A stretch of DNA of 64,000 bases from an uncultured Oscillibacter sp. (GCA_905200545.1 CAJKKQ010000005.1:79375-143374); one strand, 5' to 3'. Shown: positions 1-8,726, counted from the stretch's first letter. Numbers and translations are program-made. The notes: generated from the letters alone by a model not told the origin.

Positions 1-883
1 AGACCCAGTAGGGGGTGCCCTCCTCGTCGATCTCAAAGACGGGATCGGCGAACATATAGGTGGGATAGTGGAAGCGCAGGTGCCGCTGGAGATTGCGGCC
101 GAAGTGCTCGGCAGGGGTATACTTCATCCCCTCGTCCAGCCGCACCACCTCCACATCCTGGGTCACCATATCCACGATCAGATAGGCGGGCAGGCCCTCA
201 GAGCGGTTGGTGAACCACTTAATGAGGTCGGCGTAGGCCAGGGACGCCACCCGCACCGGGCGGCCCTGGTAGTTGATCTGGGTGAAGTCCTCCCGAATCT
301 CGAACTGGGAGACCATGTCCGCCAGTTCGCCGAGCTTGCGGGTGGCCAGGCGCTGGGCGGAATCCTTATCCACCATGGGGATCTGGTCGTAGGAGATCTC
401 CTCCACCTCGGCGGCGAAATCGCCGTCCTCCACAGTCAGGAGCTCGGCATAGCTGCCGGCCCGCAGCACCACCCAAGAGGAAAGGGCTCCGATGGCAATG
501 GCAGCGATGAGGGCCACCAGCACAAAAAAGGGAATGGTGCACTGCTTTTTCACGAACCGGAAGTAGCCTGCGGCCCCCTCACCCTGGAACCCGGAGGTAA
601 ACACCGCCGAGATGCAGTACACGGCGCACAGCAGGAATACAAACACATAGAACTCCTCGGCGTGGAAGTTCAGGGCGGGCAGCTCCACATAGAAGTACCC
701 TAGGCCGAAGAGCAGCGTCACACCCAGGTTGATGAGCACCCGGGTAAAGGCATTGCCGATGGCCTTTCTGGGCTTGCGGGCCTTTTTAGGCTGCTGCTGG
801 AAGGGGGAACCGCCCCCCTCACCCTGGAAATTTCCCGTGAAATCCCCGGGATTAAAGCCGCCGAAATGGAACGTAAACGGCAT
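1..883 (-). CDS. Membrane protein of unknown function (3' end cut by window edge)
   Basis: The frame is open from an ATG at 883 to the window edge, so only the first 294 residues are visible. A clear AAGGAGGA lies 9 bases upstream; a nearer ATG at 891 is out of frame and too close to that site. A Gly/Phe-rich N-terminus and a Lys/Arg patch (about residues 33-40) precede three likely membrane segments at roughly 47-66, 77-96 and 116-140. A soluble alpha/beta-looking domain follows. Topology suggests a membrane anchor with an exposed C-terminal domain. I do not recognise the family and assign no function. It is co-directional with the Crp/Fnr gene about 100 bases upstream. Confidence 0.75.
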   Translation of the reverse strand, partial: MPFTFHFGGFNPGDFTGNFQGEGGGSPFQQQPKKARKPRKAIGNAFTRVLINLGVTLLFGLGYFYVELPALNFHAEEFYVFVFLLCAVYCISAVFTSGFQGEGAAGYFRFVKKQCTIPFFVLVALIAAIAIGALSSWVVLRAGSYAELLTVEDGDFAAEVEEISYDQIPMVDKDSAQRLATRKLGELADMVSQFEIREDFTQINYQGRPVRVASLAYADLIKWFTNRSEGLPAYLIVDMVTQDVEVVRLDEGMKYTPAEHFGRNLQRHLRFHYPTYMFADPVFEIDEEGTPYWV

Positions 884-985
884 GAAACCATGTCCTCCTT
901 TTTGTAATGGGGCAAATTATATTCATGATACCGGAAAAGTATGAACAAATCAAGTTCCCCTGCCGGGGATCCAGAGGATCCTCCC

Positions 986-1630
986 TCAGTAAAAGTCCCG
1001 CTCTCCAAAGAGGCTTCGCAATCCGGGACGGTCCATGACCCGGATTCTCCCATAGGACTGCTGAATCAGCCCCCGTTCCCGAAACTGTTTCAGGCAGTTG
1101 GAAACGCTGACCCGGCTCATGCCCGTGACAGCTGCAATCTGTTCCTGGGTATAGGATACCTGTTGGCGGGTCTCTGTATTCGAATACAGGAAACACGCCA
1201 GTTTCCCTTCATTTTTCGTAAACTGCGCGTAAAAAATCCAGCTGGATAGCAGCTCAATTTTCTTCATGAACAGGGCCAACAACTCAGGAAAGCTCTCCGG
1301 ATTCTCCGCACAGCCCCGAAACAGCTGCCCTGCATCCATGGCATACATCAAAAGATCCGTGGCCGCGTCGGCACAGACGATCCGCACCGGAGGCCTGGCC
1401 GCGACCTCCTCTCCCACCAGGTTCCCCCGCTCCACGAAACACAGTGTCCGTTCCGTCCCGTCTGGATAGAGCAAATAGGCCCTCACCTTTCCGCTCTCCA
1501 GATAATAGATCTCCTGTGCCGGCGCGTCTTTTAGAAAGATCTGCTGCCCCGCAGAAAACCGGCGGATATGTCCATACCGGCGAAACAATCCCGGTATATG
1601 CCGCATGGCCGTCTGTCCAGTATGATCCAT
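986..1630 (-). CDS. Crp/Fnr-family transcriptional regulator
   Basis: About 214 residues, the usual Crp/Fnr length. A cyclic-nucleotide-binding-like beta barrel spans roughly residues 15-120 (FSAGQQIFLKD, YYLESGKVRAYL, LVGEE), followed by the dimer helix and a C-terminal winged helix-turn-helix with recognition region QIAAVTGMSRVSVSNCLKQF. The sensory domain lacks the four-cysteine Fnr cluster and the full cAMP-contact motif, so the ligand is unknown. Start choice: the ATG at 1630 has GGGAGGG 3-4 bases upstream; an ATG at 1645 and a TTG at 1654 are in-frame alternatives. The gene is divergent from an alpha/beta hydrolase, with a perfect palindrome between them that is the obvious candidate operator. 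Confidence 0.88.
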   Translation of the reverse strand: MDHTGQTAMRHIPGLFRRYGHIRRFSAGQQIFLKDAPAQEIYYLESGKVRAYLLYPDGTERTLCFVERGNLVGEEVAARPPVRIVCADAATDLLMYAMDAGQLFRGCAENPESFPELLALFMKKIELLSSWIFYAQFTKNEGKLACFLYSNTETRQQVSYTQEQIAAVTGMSRVSVSNCLKQFRERGLIQQSYGRIRVMDRPGLRSLFGERDFY

Positions 1631-1697
1631 AGTCCCTCCCTGCATATTGCACAAATTTTCTCTGTATTCTTATCATAATAATAGCATTTCATAAAAT

Positions 1698-1715
1698 TTG
1701 TAAAGTTCTTTACAA
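1698..1715. promoter_or_regulatory. Candidate Crp/Fnr-type operator (perfect palindrome)
   Basis: TTGTAAAG-TT-CTTTACAA is an 8-base perfect inverted repeat in the gap between the divergent Crp/Fnr gene and the hydrolase. AT-rich flanks (AAAATT/AATTTT) extend the symmetry. Size and two-fold symmetry suit a Crp/Fnr dimer. That it is bound by the adjacent regulator is inference. Confidence 0.6.
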
Positions 1716-1784
1716 TTTTCTGGGGGGAAATATTCAACAATGGATTCACAGGCCTGTATCTCGTCAATCAAAGGAGGGTTCAAG

Positions 1785-2579
1785 ATGGCTTCTTTTCTGA
1801 CAAACGATGGTGTTTCCATTCATTACGAGATCTCAGGCAGCGGACGTCCTCTGGTAATGCTGCACGGATGGGATCAGAGCGCCAAGGCATTTTGCAATAA
1901 TATCCCCGCACTCTCAGAGCGCTATCAGGTCATCACGGTGGATCTGCGGGGGCACGGCGAATCCGACAAGCCCACATATGGATACCGGATCTCCCGGCTG
2001 GCTATGGACGTATGGCAGCTGTTGGAAAACCTGGATCTGCACGACGTGGTGCTGTTGGGCTGGTCTATGGGCTGCTCGGTGGTGTGGAGCTACTGGGATT
2101 TGTTCCGCTCCCACCGGCTGAGCAAGCTGATTTTGGTGGATGAACCGCCTCTGTGCCTGGTCAATGACAGCAATCCCGACGGCTTTGCCGACAACCAGGC
2201 CCTGGAAGCGCTGAAAACCTCCATCCTCACAGACACGGTCAACGCCACCCGCGGGTTCGTGGATATGATGCTCTATACGCCTGCCGGCAAGGCCGCCTAT
2301 GGCCAGCAGACTCTGGAGGAAAGCCTGAAATTTCCGCCCGCACAGTGCACCCATCTTCTTTTGAACCATGTGTACACGGACTGGCGGGATGTGATCCCCA
2401 CCATTACCCTTCCCACACTGGTTATCGCGGCCAAAAACAGCCACGTAAAAGTATCCAACAACCAATGGACCCATGACCACATTCCCGGCTCTGAGCTCAA
2501 AATATTTGAGACCGCCCATATGATGTTTATGGAGGAGCCGGAGGCTTTCAATGCCGCCGTCAGCGCATTTATTGGATAA
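1785..2579 (+). CDS. Alpha/beta-fold hydrolase
   Basis: 264 residues. The ATG at 1785 follows AAAGGAGGG with good spacing. The fold shows an HGWDQSAKAF oxyanion-loop region, DLRGHGESDKP after strand 4, the nucleophile elbow GWSMG, and a C-terminal AHMMFMEEPEAF that supplies the catalytic His. The usual acid position after strand 7 reads AAKNSHV rather than the common G-x-x-D, so the acid residue may come from another position. The family includes esterases, haloperoxidase-like enzymes and C-C hydrolases; the substrate cannot be read from sequence. The gene is probably controlled by the divergently transcribed Crp/Fnr regulator. Confidence 0.88.
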   Translation: MASFLTNDGVSIHYEISGSGRPLVMLHGWDQSAKAFCNNIPALSERYQVITVDLRGHGESDKPTYGYRISRLAMDVWQLLENLDLHDVVLLGWSMGCSVVWSYWDLFRSHRLSKLILVDEPPLCLVNDSNPDGFADNQALEALKTSILTDTVNATRGFVDMMLYTPAGKAAYGQQTLEESLKFPPAQCTHLLLNHVYTDWRDVIPTITLPTLVIAAKNSHVKVSNNQWTHDHIPGSELKIFETAHMMFMEEPEAFNAAVSAFIG

Positions 2580-2586
2580 ACGAAAC

Positions 2587-2623
2587 GGGGCAGGCGCTGC
2601 AGTTTACCCGCAGTGCCTGCCCC
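2587..2623. terminator. Bidirectional terminator between hydrolase and clpC
   Basis: A 14-base stem (GGGGCAGGCGCTGC paired with GCAGTGCCTGCCCC, one wobble) with a 9-base loop lies between two converging genes. On the minus strand it is followed by GTTTCGTTT, so it mainly serves clpC. Confidence 0.7.
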
Positions 2624-2654
2624 ATGCGTATTTTGCAGGGCATTTGCCATGCTG

Positions 2655-5114
2655 TTATTTGCCCACGCAGAGGTGGTCGTCCTCCACGGTGAGGCGGGCG
2701 GTGTCGCCGCTCTTGAGGGTGCCGTCCAGCATCCGCTCGGCCACGGCGTCCTCCACCTTGCTCTGGATAGCCCGGCGCAGGGGACGGGCACCGTACTTGG
2801 GATCAAAGCCCTCCTTGGCCAACTCCGCCACAGCCTCGTCGCTGGCATCCAGATGCAGGCCCATGGTCTCCATCCGGGCAGAGACGGTCTTGAGCATCCG
2901 GCGGGCAACCTCTTCGATATCCTTCTCCGTCAGGGGACGGAATACGATGATGTCGTCGATCCGGTTGAGGAACTCAGGACGGAAGGTCTGGCGCAGCTCC
3001 GCCAGCACGGCCTCCTTGGCCTGCTGGAAGCGCTTTTCAGCGTCGGGATCGCTGCCCGCTTCCTCGGCGGAGAAGCCCAGCTTGCCGCCGGCGGCGGTAA
3101 GGCTCTTGGCGCCGATGTTGCTGGTCATGACGATGACCGTGTTCTTGAAGTCCACGGTACGGCCCTGGGAGTCGGTGATCCGGCCGTCATCCAGGATCTG
3201 CAGCAGGATGTTCCACACATCCTCATGGGCCTTTTCGATCTCATCGAAGAGCACCACGGAGTAGGGCTTTCTGCGCACCTTTTCGGTGAGCTGGCCGCCC
3301 TCGTCATGGCCCACATATCCCGGAGGGGATCCGATGAGACGGGACACTGTATGCCGCTCCATGTATTCGGACATATCGATCCGGATCATGGCGTTCTCGT
3401 CGCCGAACATGGCTTCCGCCAGGGACTTGCACAGCTCCGTCTTGCCCACGCCCGTGGGGCCAAGGAACAGGAACGAACCGATGGGACGCTTGGGGTCCTT
3501 CAACCCCACACGGCCACGGCGGATGGCCCGGGCCACTGCCTTGACGGCCTCGTCCTGGCCCACCACACGCTCATGGAGGGTGTCCTCCATATGCAGCAGC
3601 CGCTGCCCCTCGTCCTCGGTGAGCCGGGTGACGGGGATACCGGTCCAGCTGGACACCACGGCGGCAATATCGTCCTCCGTGACGGGACGGTGCTGGGCCT
3701 GGTTCTTGCGGCGCTTATCCCGCTCCAGCTCCACCTGCTCCCGGTAATCCTTCTCGATGTCCCGCAGCTGGGCGGCCTTTTCGTAGTCCTGTGCCTCGAT
3801 GGCGGCGTCCTTGTCCTTCACCAGGGCAGAGATCTTCTCCTCCAGGCTCTTGAGCTCGGGAGAGATCTCCTCTGTCTCCATCCGCACCCGGCTGGCGGCC
3901 TCGTCCATCAGGTCGATGGCCTTGTCGGGCAGGAAACGGTCGTTGATATACCGGGAAGAAAGGGACACAGCAGCCTCCAGGGCCTCATCGGTAATCTGGA
4001 GCTTATGGTGGGTCTCGTACTTCTCCCGCAGGCCCTTGAGGATCTCCAGGGTAGCCTCCTTGCTGGGTTCACCCACCTGCACCGGCTGGAACCGGCGCTC
4101 CAGGGCGGCGTCCTTTTCGATATACTTGCGGTACTCGTTGAGGGTCGTTGCGCCGATAACGCGGATCTCACCGCGGCCCAGAGCGGGCTTGATGATGTTG
4201 GCGGCATCCACGGCGCCCTCGGCGGAGCCGGCGCCCACGATGGTGTGCAGCTCATCGATGAAGAGGATCACGTTGCCGGACTTCTTCACTTCCTCCAGGG
4301 TCTTCTTGATACGCTCCTCAAACTCGCCACGGTACTTGGTGCCGGCCACCATGCCGGAAAGGTCCAGGGAGAGGATGCGCTTATCCAGCAGATCGTCGGG
4401 CACGTCGCCCATGGCGATCTTCCGGGCCAGGCCCTCGGCGATGGCTGTCTTGCCGACACCGGGTTCGCCGATGAGGCAGGGGTTGTTCTTGGTACGGCGG
4501 GAGAGGATCTGGATCACCCGCTGGATCTCCTGATCACGGCCGATGACCGGATCCAGCTTGCCTGCCCGGGCATCTGCCGTCAGATCACGGGTGAACTCCT
4601 GGAGGGTCTTGTTCTTGCCGTCGTCCCGGGAGGCGGATTTGGCGCCGCCGGAAGAGGAAGAACGGCTGTTCTGAGGTGCCTGGGAAAGCTTGGTCATGAG
4701 GGCGGTGTAGAGCTTACGGGCATCCACACCGGCGGTACGCAGGATGCGGACGGCCATGTTGTTGCCCTCCCGCAAAATGCCTGCCAGCAGGTGCTCGGTA
4801 CCCACGAAGTTGCACCCGCCCCGGACGGAGTCCTCCATGGCGATCTCCACCACGCGCTTGGCTCTGGGGGTCAGGCCCTGAGCGGGGTTGCCGCCGGGCA
4901 GCCCGGCGCCCACGCTCTTTTTGATGATCTCCACGATCATCTCATCGGTGAGGCCCTCTTCGGTCAGCACCTCGTGGGCCACACCCTCGTTTTCACGCAT
5001 CAATCCCAGCAGCAGGTGCTCGGTGCCCACGTAACCGTGGCCCAGCTCCCCGGCTGCTTCCTGGGAAAGCCGCAGAGCCTCTTCGGCTCCGGGCGTAAAT
5101 CTGTTTTCATTCAT
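2655..5114 (-). CDS. clpC: ATP-dependent Clp protease ATP-binding subunit ClpC
   Basis: 819 residues, full length. It is an Hsp100 unfoldase that delivers misfolded or tagged proteins to ClpP. Two Clp-N repeats ([26 protein letters not shown]) come first, then AAA1 with Walker [14 protein letters not shown] near residue 218, a middle domain carrying a UVR-like segment ([18 protein letters not shown]) typical of ClpC rather than ClpA or ClpB, and AAA2 with [10 protein letters not shown] and the sensor and arginine-finger regions intact. It is the last gene of ctsR-mcsA-clpC, 34 bases after mcsA. The start has AGGAAGG upstream. Heat and stress control through CtsR is expected from the operators before ctsR. 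Confidence 0.97.
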   Translation of the reverse strand: MNENRFTPGAEEALRLSQEAAGELGHGYVGTEHLLLGLMRENEGVAHEVLTEEGLTDEMIVEIIKKSVGAGLPGGNPAQGLTPRAKRVVEIAMEDSVRGGCNFVGTEHLLAGILREGNNMAVRILRTAGVDARKLYTALMTKLSQAPQNSRSSSSGGAKSASRDDGKNKTLQEFTRDLTADARAGKLDPVIGRDQEIQRVIQILSRRTKNNPCLIGEPGVGKTAIAEGLARKIAMGDVPDDLLDKRILSLDLSGMVAGTKYRGEFEERIKKTLEEVKKSGNVILFIDELHTIVGAGSAEGAVDAANIIKPALGRGEIRVIGATTLNEYRKYIEKDAALERRFQPVQVGEPSKEATLEILKGLREKYETHHKLQITDEALEAAVSLSSRYINDRFLPDKAIDLMDEAASRVRMETEEISPELKSLEEKISALVKDKDAAIEAQDYEKAAQLRDIEKDYREQVELERDKRRKNQAQHRPVTEDDIAAVVSSWTGIPVTRLTEDEGQRLLHMEDTLHERVVGQDEAVKAVARAIRRGRVGLKDPKRPIGSFLFLGPTGVGKTELCKSLAEAMFGDENAMIRIDMSEYMERHTVSRLIGSPPGYVGHDEGGQLTEKVRRKPYSVVLFDEIEKAHEDVWNILLQILDDGRITDSQGRTVDFKNTVIVMTSNIGAKSLTAAGGKLGFSAEEAGSDPDAEKRFQQAKEAVLAELRQTFRPEFLNRIDDIIVFRPLTEKDIEEVARRMLKTVSARMETMGLHLDASDEAVAELAKEGFDPKYGARPLRRAIQSKVEDAVAERMLDGTLKSGDTARLTVEDDHLCVGK

Positions 5115-5148
5115 AAATCGTTACCTTCCTTTCTGTGGGAAAGCCCTG

Positions 5149-5664
5149 TTACTTGTCTTCCTTGTTCTCCTTGCGCTCCGCTTCCAGCTGCCGGATCTGA
5201 TCCCGCAGCTCCGCGGCCCGCTCGAAGTTCTCCTGGTGAACGGCCTTCTTCATCTCCATGCGCAAGGCGTTGAGCTGACGCATCCGGGTGAAGCGTCCCT
5301 GCTCCTCCTTACCCACCAGATCATCCTTCTTCTCCTGCGTCTGAGCCTCCTGGGTCTGCACGGGCGCTGCGCTGAGGGCCGGCATATCGGCGAAGAAGTC
5401 GTCGAAGGGGTCCTCCAGCAACCGGTTCATCCGGCCGAAGAGACTGGGCATGGGAGAGAAGAAGTCATCGAGGAAGCTGCCTCCGAAGAAGCTGTTTCCG
5501 CCGAAGAAATTCTGCATCATCCGCTGACTGCGGGCTGCCACCTGCTGGGTATAACCCAGCTTCTGGGCGCACTGGCTGCAAAGGTGCTTCTCCGTGATCT
5601 GTCCGTTGATATTGCTCTGGTAAACAAAGGTTACCTCATTCTTGCCACAATTTTCGCATTTCAT
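5149..5664 (-). CDS. mcsA: McsA-like zinc-finger protein with UvrB/UvrC motif
   Basis: 171 residues. The N-terminus has two CxxC pairs (CENCGKNE, CSQCAQKLG), typical of McsA zinc fingers. A Phe/Gly/Met-rich linker follows, and the C-terminal UVR motif is seen in LRMEMKKAVHQENFERAAEL. In Bacillus, McsA activates the arginine kinase McsB and modulates CtsR. Here the gene sits between ctsR and clpC but mcsB is not adjacent, so its partner must be encoded elsewhere or its role differs. An AGGAGG ribosome site precedes the ATG. Confidence 0.9.
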   Translation of the reverse strand: MKCENCGKNEVTFVYQSNINGQITEKHLCSQCAQKLGYTQQVAARSQRMMQNFFGGNSFFGGSFLDDFFSPMPSLFGRMNRLLEDPFDDFFADMPALSAAPVQTQEAQTQEKKDDLVGKEEQGRFTRMRQLNALRMEMKKAVHQENFERAAELRDQIRQLEAERKENKEDK

Positions 5665-5721
5665 AATGTATTCCTCCTATATGAGAGATATTGTTTACAA
5701 CTTAAAAGATGCTCCGCAGGA

Positions 5722-6174
5722 CTAAACCTGCAAGATCAGCACCTGGCGCAGGATGTCCGCGCGCACCGCGTCCCGGCTCTCCCGGGGCACCTGGGCCAAA
5801 GCCTTGTCGCCCACAGCGGCCAGGATCGCCCGTCCGGCGTTCTCCTCCAGCGCTCCGGCCTGTACCAGATTGCTGAGGATCGCCCGGGCAGAGGGTAGGT
5901 CCATCCGCTCCCCCAGGGAGTTGATGACGTGCATCAAAAGCGTCTGCCGGTCTACCCGGACCCGCGTGATCCGGATGTATCCGTTACCGCCCCGGCGGCT
6001 TTCCACAATGTATCCCCGCTCCGGGGAAAACCGGGTGGACATCACGTAATTGATCTGACTGGGTACGCAGTTAAAGCGTTGGGCCAGATCGCTGCGCTGA
6101 ACTTCCAGCACACCGTCTTCCGCCTCGTCCAGGCTCTCCTGGAGGAAGCTGGCAATCAAATCTGAAATTCCCAC
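5722..6174 (-). CDS. ctsR: CtsR, repressor of class III stress genes
   Basis: About 150 residues. GISDLIASFLQESL at the N-terminus, the winged-helix segment RFNCVPSQINYVMSTRF and the glycine-rich wing ESRRGGNGYIRI match CtsR closely. The C-terminal four-helix dimer domain follows. CtsR represses clp operons and is inactivated by heat. The start is set at GTG 6174 because family members begin just before GISDLI; a TTG at 6207 would add 11 residues. It is the first gene of the operon, so it represses itself through the two sites upstream. Confidence 0.93.
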   Translation of the reverse strand: MGISDLIASFLQESLDEAEDGVLEVQRSDLAQRFNCVPSQINYVMSTRFSPERGYIVESRRGGNGYIRITRVRVDRQTLLMHVINSLGERMDLPSARAILSNLVQAGALEENAGRAILAAVGDKALAQVPRESRDAVRADILRQVLILQV

Positions 6175-6224
6175 GTTTTGACCATCCCTTTCCAAAAGCC
6201 TCGCCAAAGTCTTTCAACTTTGAC

Positions 6225-6241
6225 TTTGACTTTCTTTGATC
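6225..6241 (-). promoter_or_regulatory. CtsR operator, promoter-distal copy
   Basis: Read on the minus strand: GATCAAA-GAA-AGTCAAA, a tandem heptad matching the CtsR consensus RGTCAAA-NAN-RGTCAAA with one mismatch. A further GTCAAA follows directly. It lies just downstream of the -10 element of ctsR. Confidence 0.85.
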
Positions 6242-6256
6242 TTTGTTTCTGACGTT

Positions 6257-6284
6257 AGTATACCACCCTTTGATCAAATGTCAA
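6257..6284 (-). promoter_or_regulatory. Sigma-A promoter of ctsR-mcsA-clpC
   Basis: On the minus strand, -35 TTGACA (6284-6279), a 16-base spacer and -10 TATACT (6262-6257). The spacer contains the palindrome TTTGATCAAA, itself made of two CtsR-like heptads. The promoter is bracketed by the two CtsR operators. Confidence 0.85.
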
Positions 6285-6293
6285 GGGGTAAAA

Positions 6294-6310
6294 TTTGACT
6301 TTCTTTGACC
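6294..6310 (-). promoter_or_regulatory. CtsR operator, upstream copy
   Basis: Minus strand GGTCAAA-GAA-AGTCAAA fits the CtsR consensus exactly. It lies immediately upstream of the -35 element, in the gap shared with the divergent ferredoxin gene. Confidence 0.9.
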
Positions 6311-6446
6311 AATTTGAAAATAAATTGTGAACGACGTCCATTCCGCTTGCTGGGTAAAATCTCCGATAAGTTTTTAACAGATTCCCTTGCTTTTTTGGAA
6401 TAGTATGATAAAATGAAAGTCACAAAATCTTATGGAGGTGTTTCCA

Positions 6447-6620
6447 ATGGCCTACAAGATCACTTCTGCCTGCGTGAGCTGCGGCTCCTGCGCCGACGTT
6501 TGCCCCGCTGGTGCCATCAGCCAGGGCGATGATCAGTACGTCATCGACGCTGCCGCTTGCCTGGACTGCGGTTCTTGCTGCGACACTTGCCCCAACGGCG
6601 CCATCGTCCCCGAGGAATAA
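6447..6620 (+). CDS. 2[4Fe-4S] ferredoxin
   Basis: 57 residues, the size of clostridial ferredoxins. Two cysteine clusters are intact: CVSCGSCADVCPAG and CLDCGSCCDTCPNG, each CxxCxxCxxxCP, binding two [4Fe-4S] clusters as a low-potential electron carrier for anaerobic metabolism. The start is ATG 6447 with GGAGGTG 5 bases upstream. A likely promoter is TTGCTT (6387-6392) and TAAAAT (6409-6414). A strong terminator follows, so it is probably monocistronic. It is divergent from ctsR. Confidence 0.95.
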   Translation: MAYKITSACVSCGSCADVCPAGAISQGDDQYVIDAAACLDCGSCCDTCPNGAIVPEE

Positions 6621-6640
6621 TCTAAAAGGGATACATAAAA

Positions 6641-6673
6641 GCACCGCAAGCTCTTTGCTTGCGGCGCTTTTTT
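6641..6673 (+). terminator. Terminator of ferredoxin gene
   Basis: Stem GCACCGCAAGC / GCTTGCGGCGC with a 5-base loop, followed by a run of T residues (CTTTTTTG). It starts about 20 bases after the stop codon. Confidence 0.9.
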
Positions 6674-6787
6674 GTTTTCCGGCGGCGGAGGAAATGAGCC
6701 TTGCGGCTCTTCCCCTTTTTGACTATAATAAGTTGCGTAAACCGTGCCGCGGATCTCCACGGCACTTTTCCACGGAAGGAGCACGCC

Positions 6788-7522
6788 ATGGAGCACTGGG
6801 AGTCCATCAGCCCCGGCGGATACCGCTTCGTCTATGACGAGGCCGTCTTTCCACCGGGTACCGACAGCTTCCTGCTGTCCGCCCTGCCCCGGCTCAAGGC
6901 CGGGATGCGGGTGTGCGACCTAGGCTGCGGCTCGGGGCTTTTGAGCCTGCTGCTGCTCCAGCGCCAGCAGGGGCTGGACGTCACGGGCGTGGAACTGGAT
7001 GAACATGCCGCGGCTCTGGCCCGACGGGCAGCGGCGGAAAACGGCCTGACAAAGCAGATGCGGGTGGCCTGCGGAGATCTGCGGCAGATCCGCGCCCTGC
7101 TTCCTGCCGGAGCTTTCGACTTGGTGATCTGCAACCCGCCCTACTACGCCCCCCAGGGGGGAAAGCTGTCTGCCCGGCCCTCCCTGCGCACCGCCCGGGC
7201 GGAGCTCACCTGCACGGCGGAGGATGTGTGCGCTGCCGCAGCGTACCTGCTGCGCTGGGGCGGCAGCTTCTGCGTGGTTCACAAGCCGGAGCGGCTGACG
7301 GATCTCCTGTGCGCCCTGCGGGGCGCGACCCTGGAGCCCAAGCGTCTGCGCTTCGTCTGTCCCCGGCCGGGCACGGCCCCCTCCCTCTTTCTTCTGGAAG
7401 GACGCCGGGGCGGCAGGCCGGGTCTGGAGATCCCATCTCCCCTGGTGCTGTGCCGGGAGGACGGGAGCCCCACGGCGGAGCTGGACGCCATTTACTTTCG
7501 GACTGAGGAGGACATGCCATGA
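6788..7522 (+). CDS. tRNA1(Val) (adenine-N6)-methyltransferase-like protein (TrmN6/YabB family)
   Basis: 244 residues. SAM-binding motif I is DLGCGSGLLSLLL, the acidic motif II VELDEHAAAL, and motif IV VICNPPYYAP, which is the N6-adenine methyltransferase signature. ATG 6788 follows AAGGAGCAC. The stop overlaps the start of rsmI by 4 bases (ATGA), so the two are translationally coupled. B. subtilis carries yabB-yazA-yabC(rsmI)-abrB; here the same order is kept without the small GIY-YIG gene yazA. The substrate is inferred from this family and synteny. Confidence 0.9.
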   Translation: MEHWESISPGGYRFVYDEAVFPPGTDSFLLSALPRLKAGMRVCDLGCGSGLLSLLLLQRQQGLDVTGVELDEHAAALARRAAAENGLTKQMRVACGDLRQIRALLPAGAFDLVICNPPYYAPQGGKLSARPSLRTARAELTCTAEDVCAAAAYLLRWGGSFCVVHKPERLTDLLCALRGATLEPKRLRFVCPRPGTAPSLFLLEGRRGGRPGLEIPSPLVLCREDGSPTAELDAIYFRTEEDMP

Positions 7523-8349
7523 GCGGCACACTCTATCTGGTGGCCACCCCCATCGGCAATCTGGGAGACTTCTCCCCCAGAGCCGTGGAGACCCTGGAAA
7601 ATGCGGATTTCATCGCCGCGGAGGACACCCGGGTGTCCATCAAGCTCTTGAACCACTTCAACATCAAAAAGCCTCTGGTCAGCTACCACGAGCACAACCA
7701 CGTCTCCGCCGGACAGGCCATCCTCGCCCGGCTGCTGGTGGGGGAATCCTGCGCCCTGGTGACGGACGCGGGCACCCCCGCTGTGTCGGATCCCGGAGAG
7801 GATCTGGTGCGGCTGTGCGCGGAAAACGGCGTGAGGGTGCTCTCCATCCCCGGCTGCTGCGCGGCGGTGAACGCCCTGGCCGTCAGCGGCCTGCCCACCG
7901 GGCGCTTTACCTTTGAGGGATTCCTCACCGTCAACAAAAAAAGCCGTCGGGAGCATCTGGACAGTCTCCGGGGGGAACGACGCACCATGATCTTCCACGA
8001 AGCTCCCCACAAGCTTGCCGCCACCCTGGCGGACCTGCGGGACACCTTCGGCCCGGACCGGCAGATCGCCCTTTGCCGGGAGCTGACGAAGCTCCACGAG
8101 GAAACCCGCCGCACCACCCTGGGCGAGGCTGCGGACTATTACGCCGCCAATCCCCCCAAGGGAGAGTTTGTCCTGGTGGTGGCAGGTGCCCAGCAGGAAA
8201 CCGGCGCCGCCGTGACGTTGGAGGAAGGTGTGGAGCAGGTGCTGGCCCTGCGGGAGCAGGGGATGCGCCTCAAGGACGCCGCCCGGGAGGTGGCGGAGCA
8301 CACGGGCCTTTCCAAAAACGAGCTCTACACCGCCGCGCTCAACCGCTGA
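7519..8349 (+). CDS. rsmI: 16S rRNA (cytidine1402-2'-O)-methyltransferase
   Basis: 276 residues, normal for RsmI. The tetrapyrrole-methylase-like fold shows LYLVATPIGNLGD at the N-terminus, AAEDTRVSIKLL, LVTDAGTPAVSDPGE and FEGFL. With RsmH it modifies C1402 in the ribosomal P site; rsmH is in this window at about 33 kb. It is coupled to the preceding methyltransferase by a 4-base overlap and ends before a nested hairpin shared with the converging abrB. Confidence 0.96.
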   Translation: MSGTLYLVATPIGNLGDFSPRAVETLENADFIAAEDTRVSIKLLNHFNIKKPLVSYHEHNHVSAGQAILARLLVGESCALVTDAGTPAVSDPGEDLVRLCAENGVRVLSIPGCCAAVNALAVSGLPTGRFTFEGFLTVNKKSRREHLDSLRGERRTMIFHEAPHKLAATLADLRDTFGPDRQIALCRELTKLHEETRRTTLGEAADYYAANPPKGEFVLVVAGAQQETGAAVTLEEGVEQVLALREQGMRLKDAAREVAEHTGLSKNELYTAALNR

Positions 8350-8374
8350 ACTCCCCCGCCCTATAAAAAACAAA

Positions 8375-8430
8375 CAGCACCCCGTCCGCCTCGGCAGTAT
8401 GGATCATACTGCCTGGCAGCCGGGGTGCTG
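8375..8430. terminator. Nested hairpin terminator between rsmI and abrB
   Basis: An outer stem CAGCACCCCG / CGGGGTGCTG encloses an inner stem GGCAGTAT / ATACTGCC. On the minus strand it runs into TTTGTTTTTT, a strong terminator for abrB. On the plus strand the T tract is weak. Confidence 0.8.
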
Positions 8431-8483
8431 CTTCATGTTGGCAACAAACGTGCACAGCGGGCATGGCTCCCATGATCTTGCGA

Positions 8484-8726
8484 TCAAAGATTTTTCAGCT
8501 CCCGCAGGCACTTCGGGCAAACGTTCTTTCCTTTAAATACCGTGATATCCTTTGTACTGTCACAGAAAATGCAGCTGGGTTTATACTTTTTCAGAATGAC
8601 AGACGAGCCTTCCACATAAATTTCCAGTGCGTCCTTCTCCGCAATGTCCAGGGTACGGCGCATCTCGATGGGCAGAACGATGCGCCCCAGTTCGTCCACT
8701 TTCCTTACAATTCCCGTAGATTTCAC
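8484..8726 (-). CDS. AbrB/SpoVT-family transition-state regulator
   Basis: 80 residues from a GTG at 8726 that has AAGGAG upstream. The N-terminal swapped-hairpin DNA-binding domain (STGIVRKVDELGRIVLPIEM) is almost identical to AbrB of Bacillus. The C-terminus has two CxxC pairs (CIFCDS, CPKCLREL), the zinc-ribbon tail found in clostridial AbrB homologues in place of the Bacillus dimer domain. AbrB represses stationary-phase genes and is itself usually repressed by Spo0A, which is also in this window. Whether that link holds here is inference. Confidence 0.92.
   Translation of the reverse strand: MKSTGIVRKVDELGRIVLPIEMRRTLDIAEKDALEIYVEGSSVILKKYKPSCIFCDSTKDITVFKGKNVCPKCLRELKNL

Noticed and set aside
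2613..5273. A long open frame on the plus strand opposite clpC (over 800 codons)
   Set aside because: It is a mirror of the ClpC coding frame in GC-rich DNA. The encoded protein is His/Leu/Gly-rich with no fold, no ribosome site and no family, while ClpC on the other strand is fully conserved.
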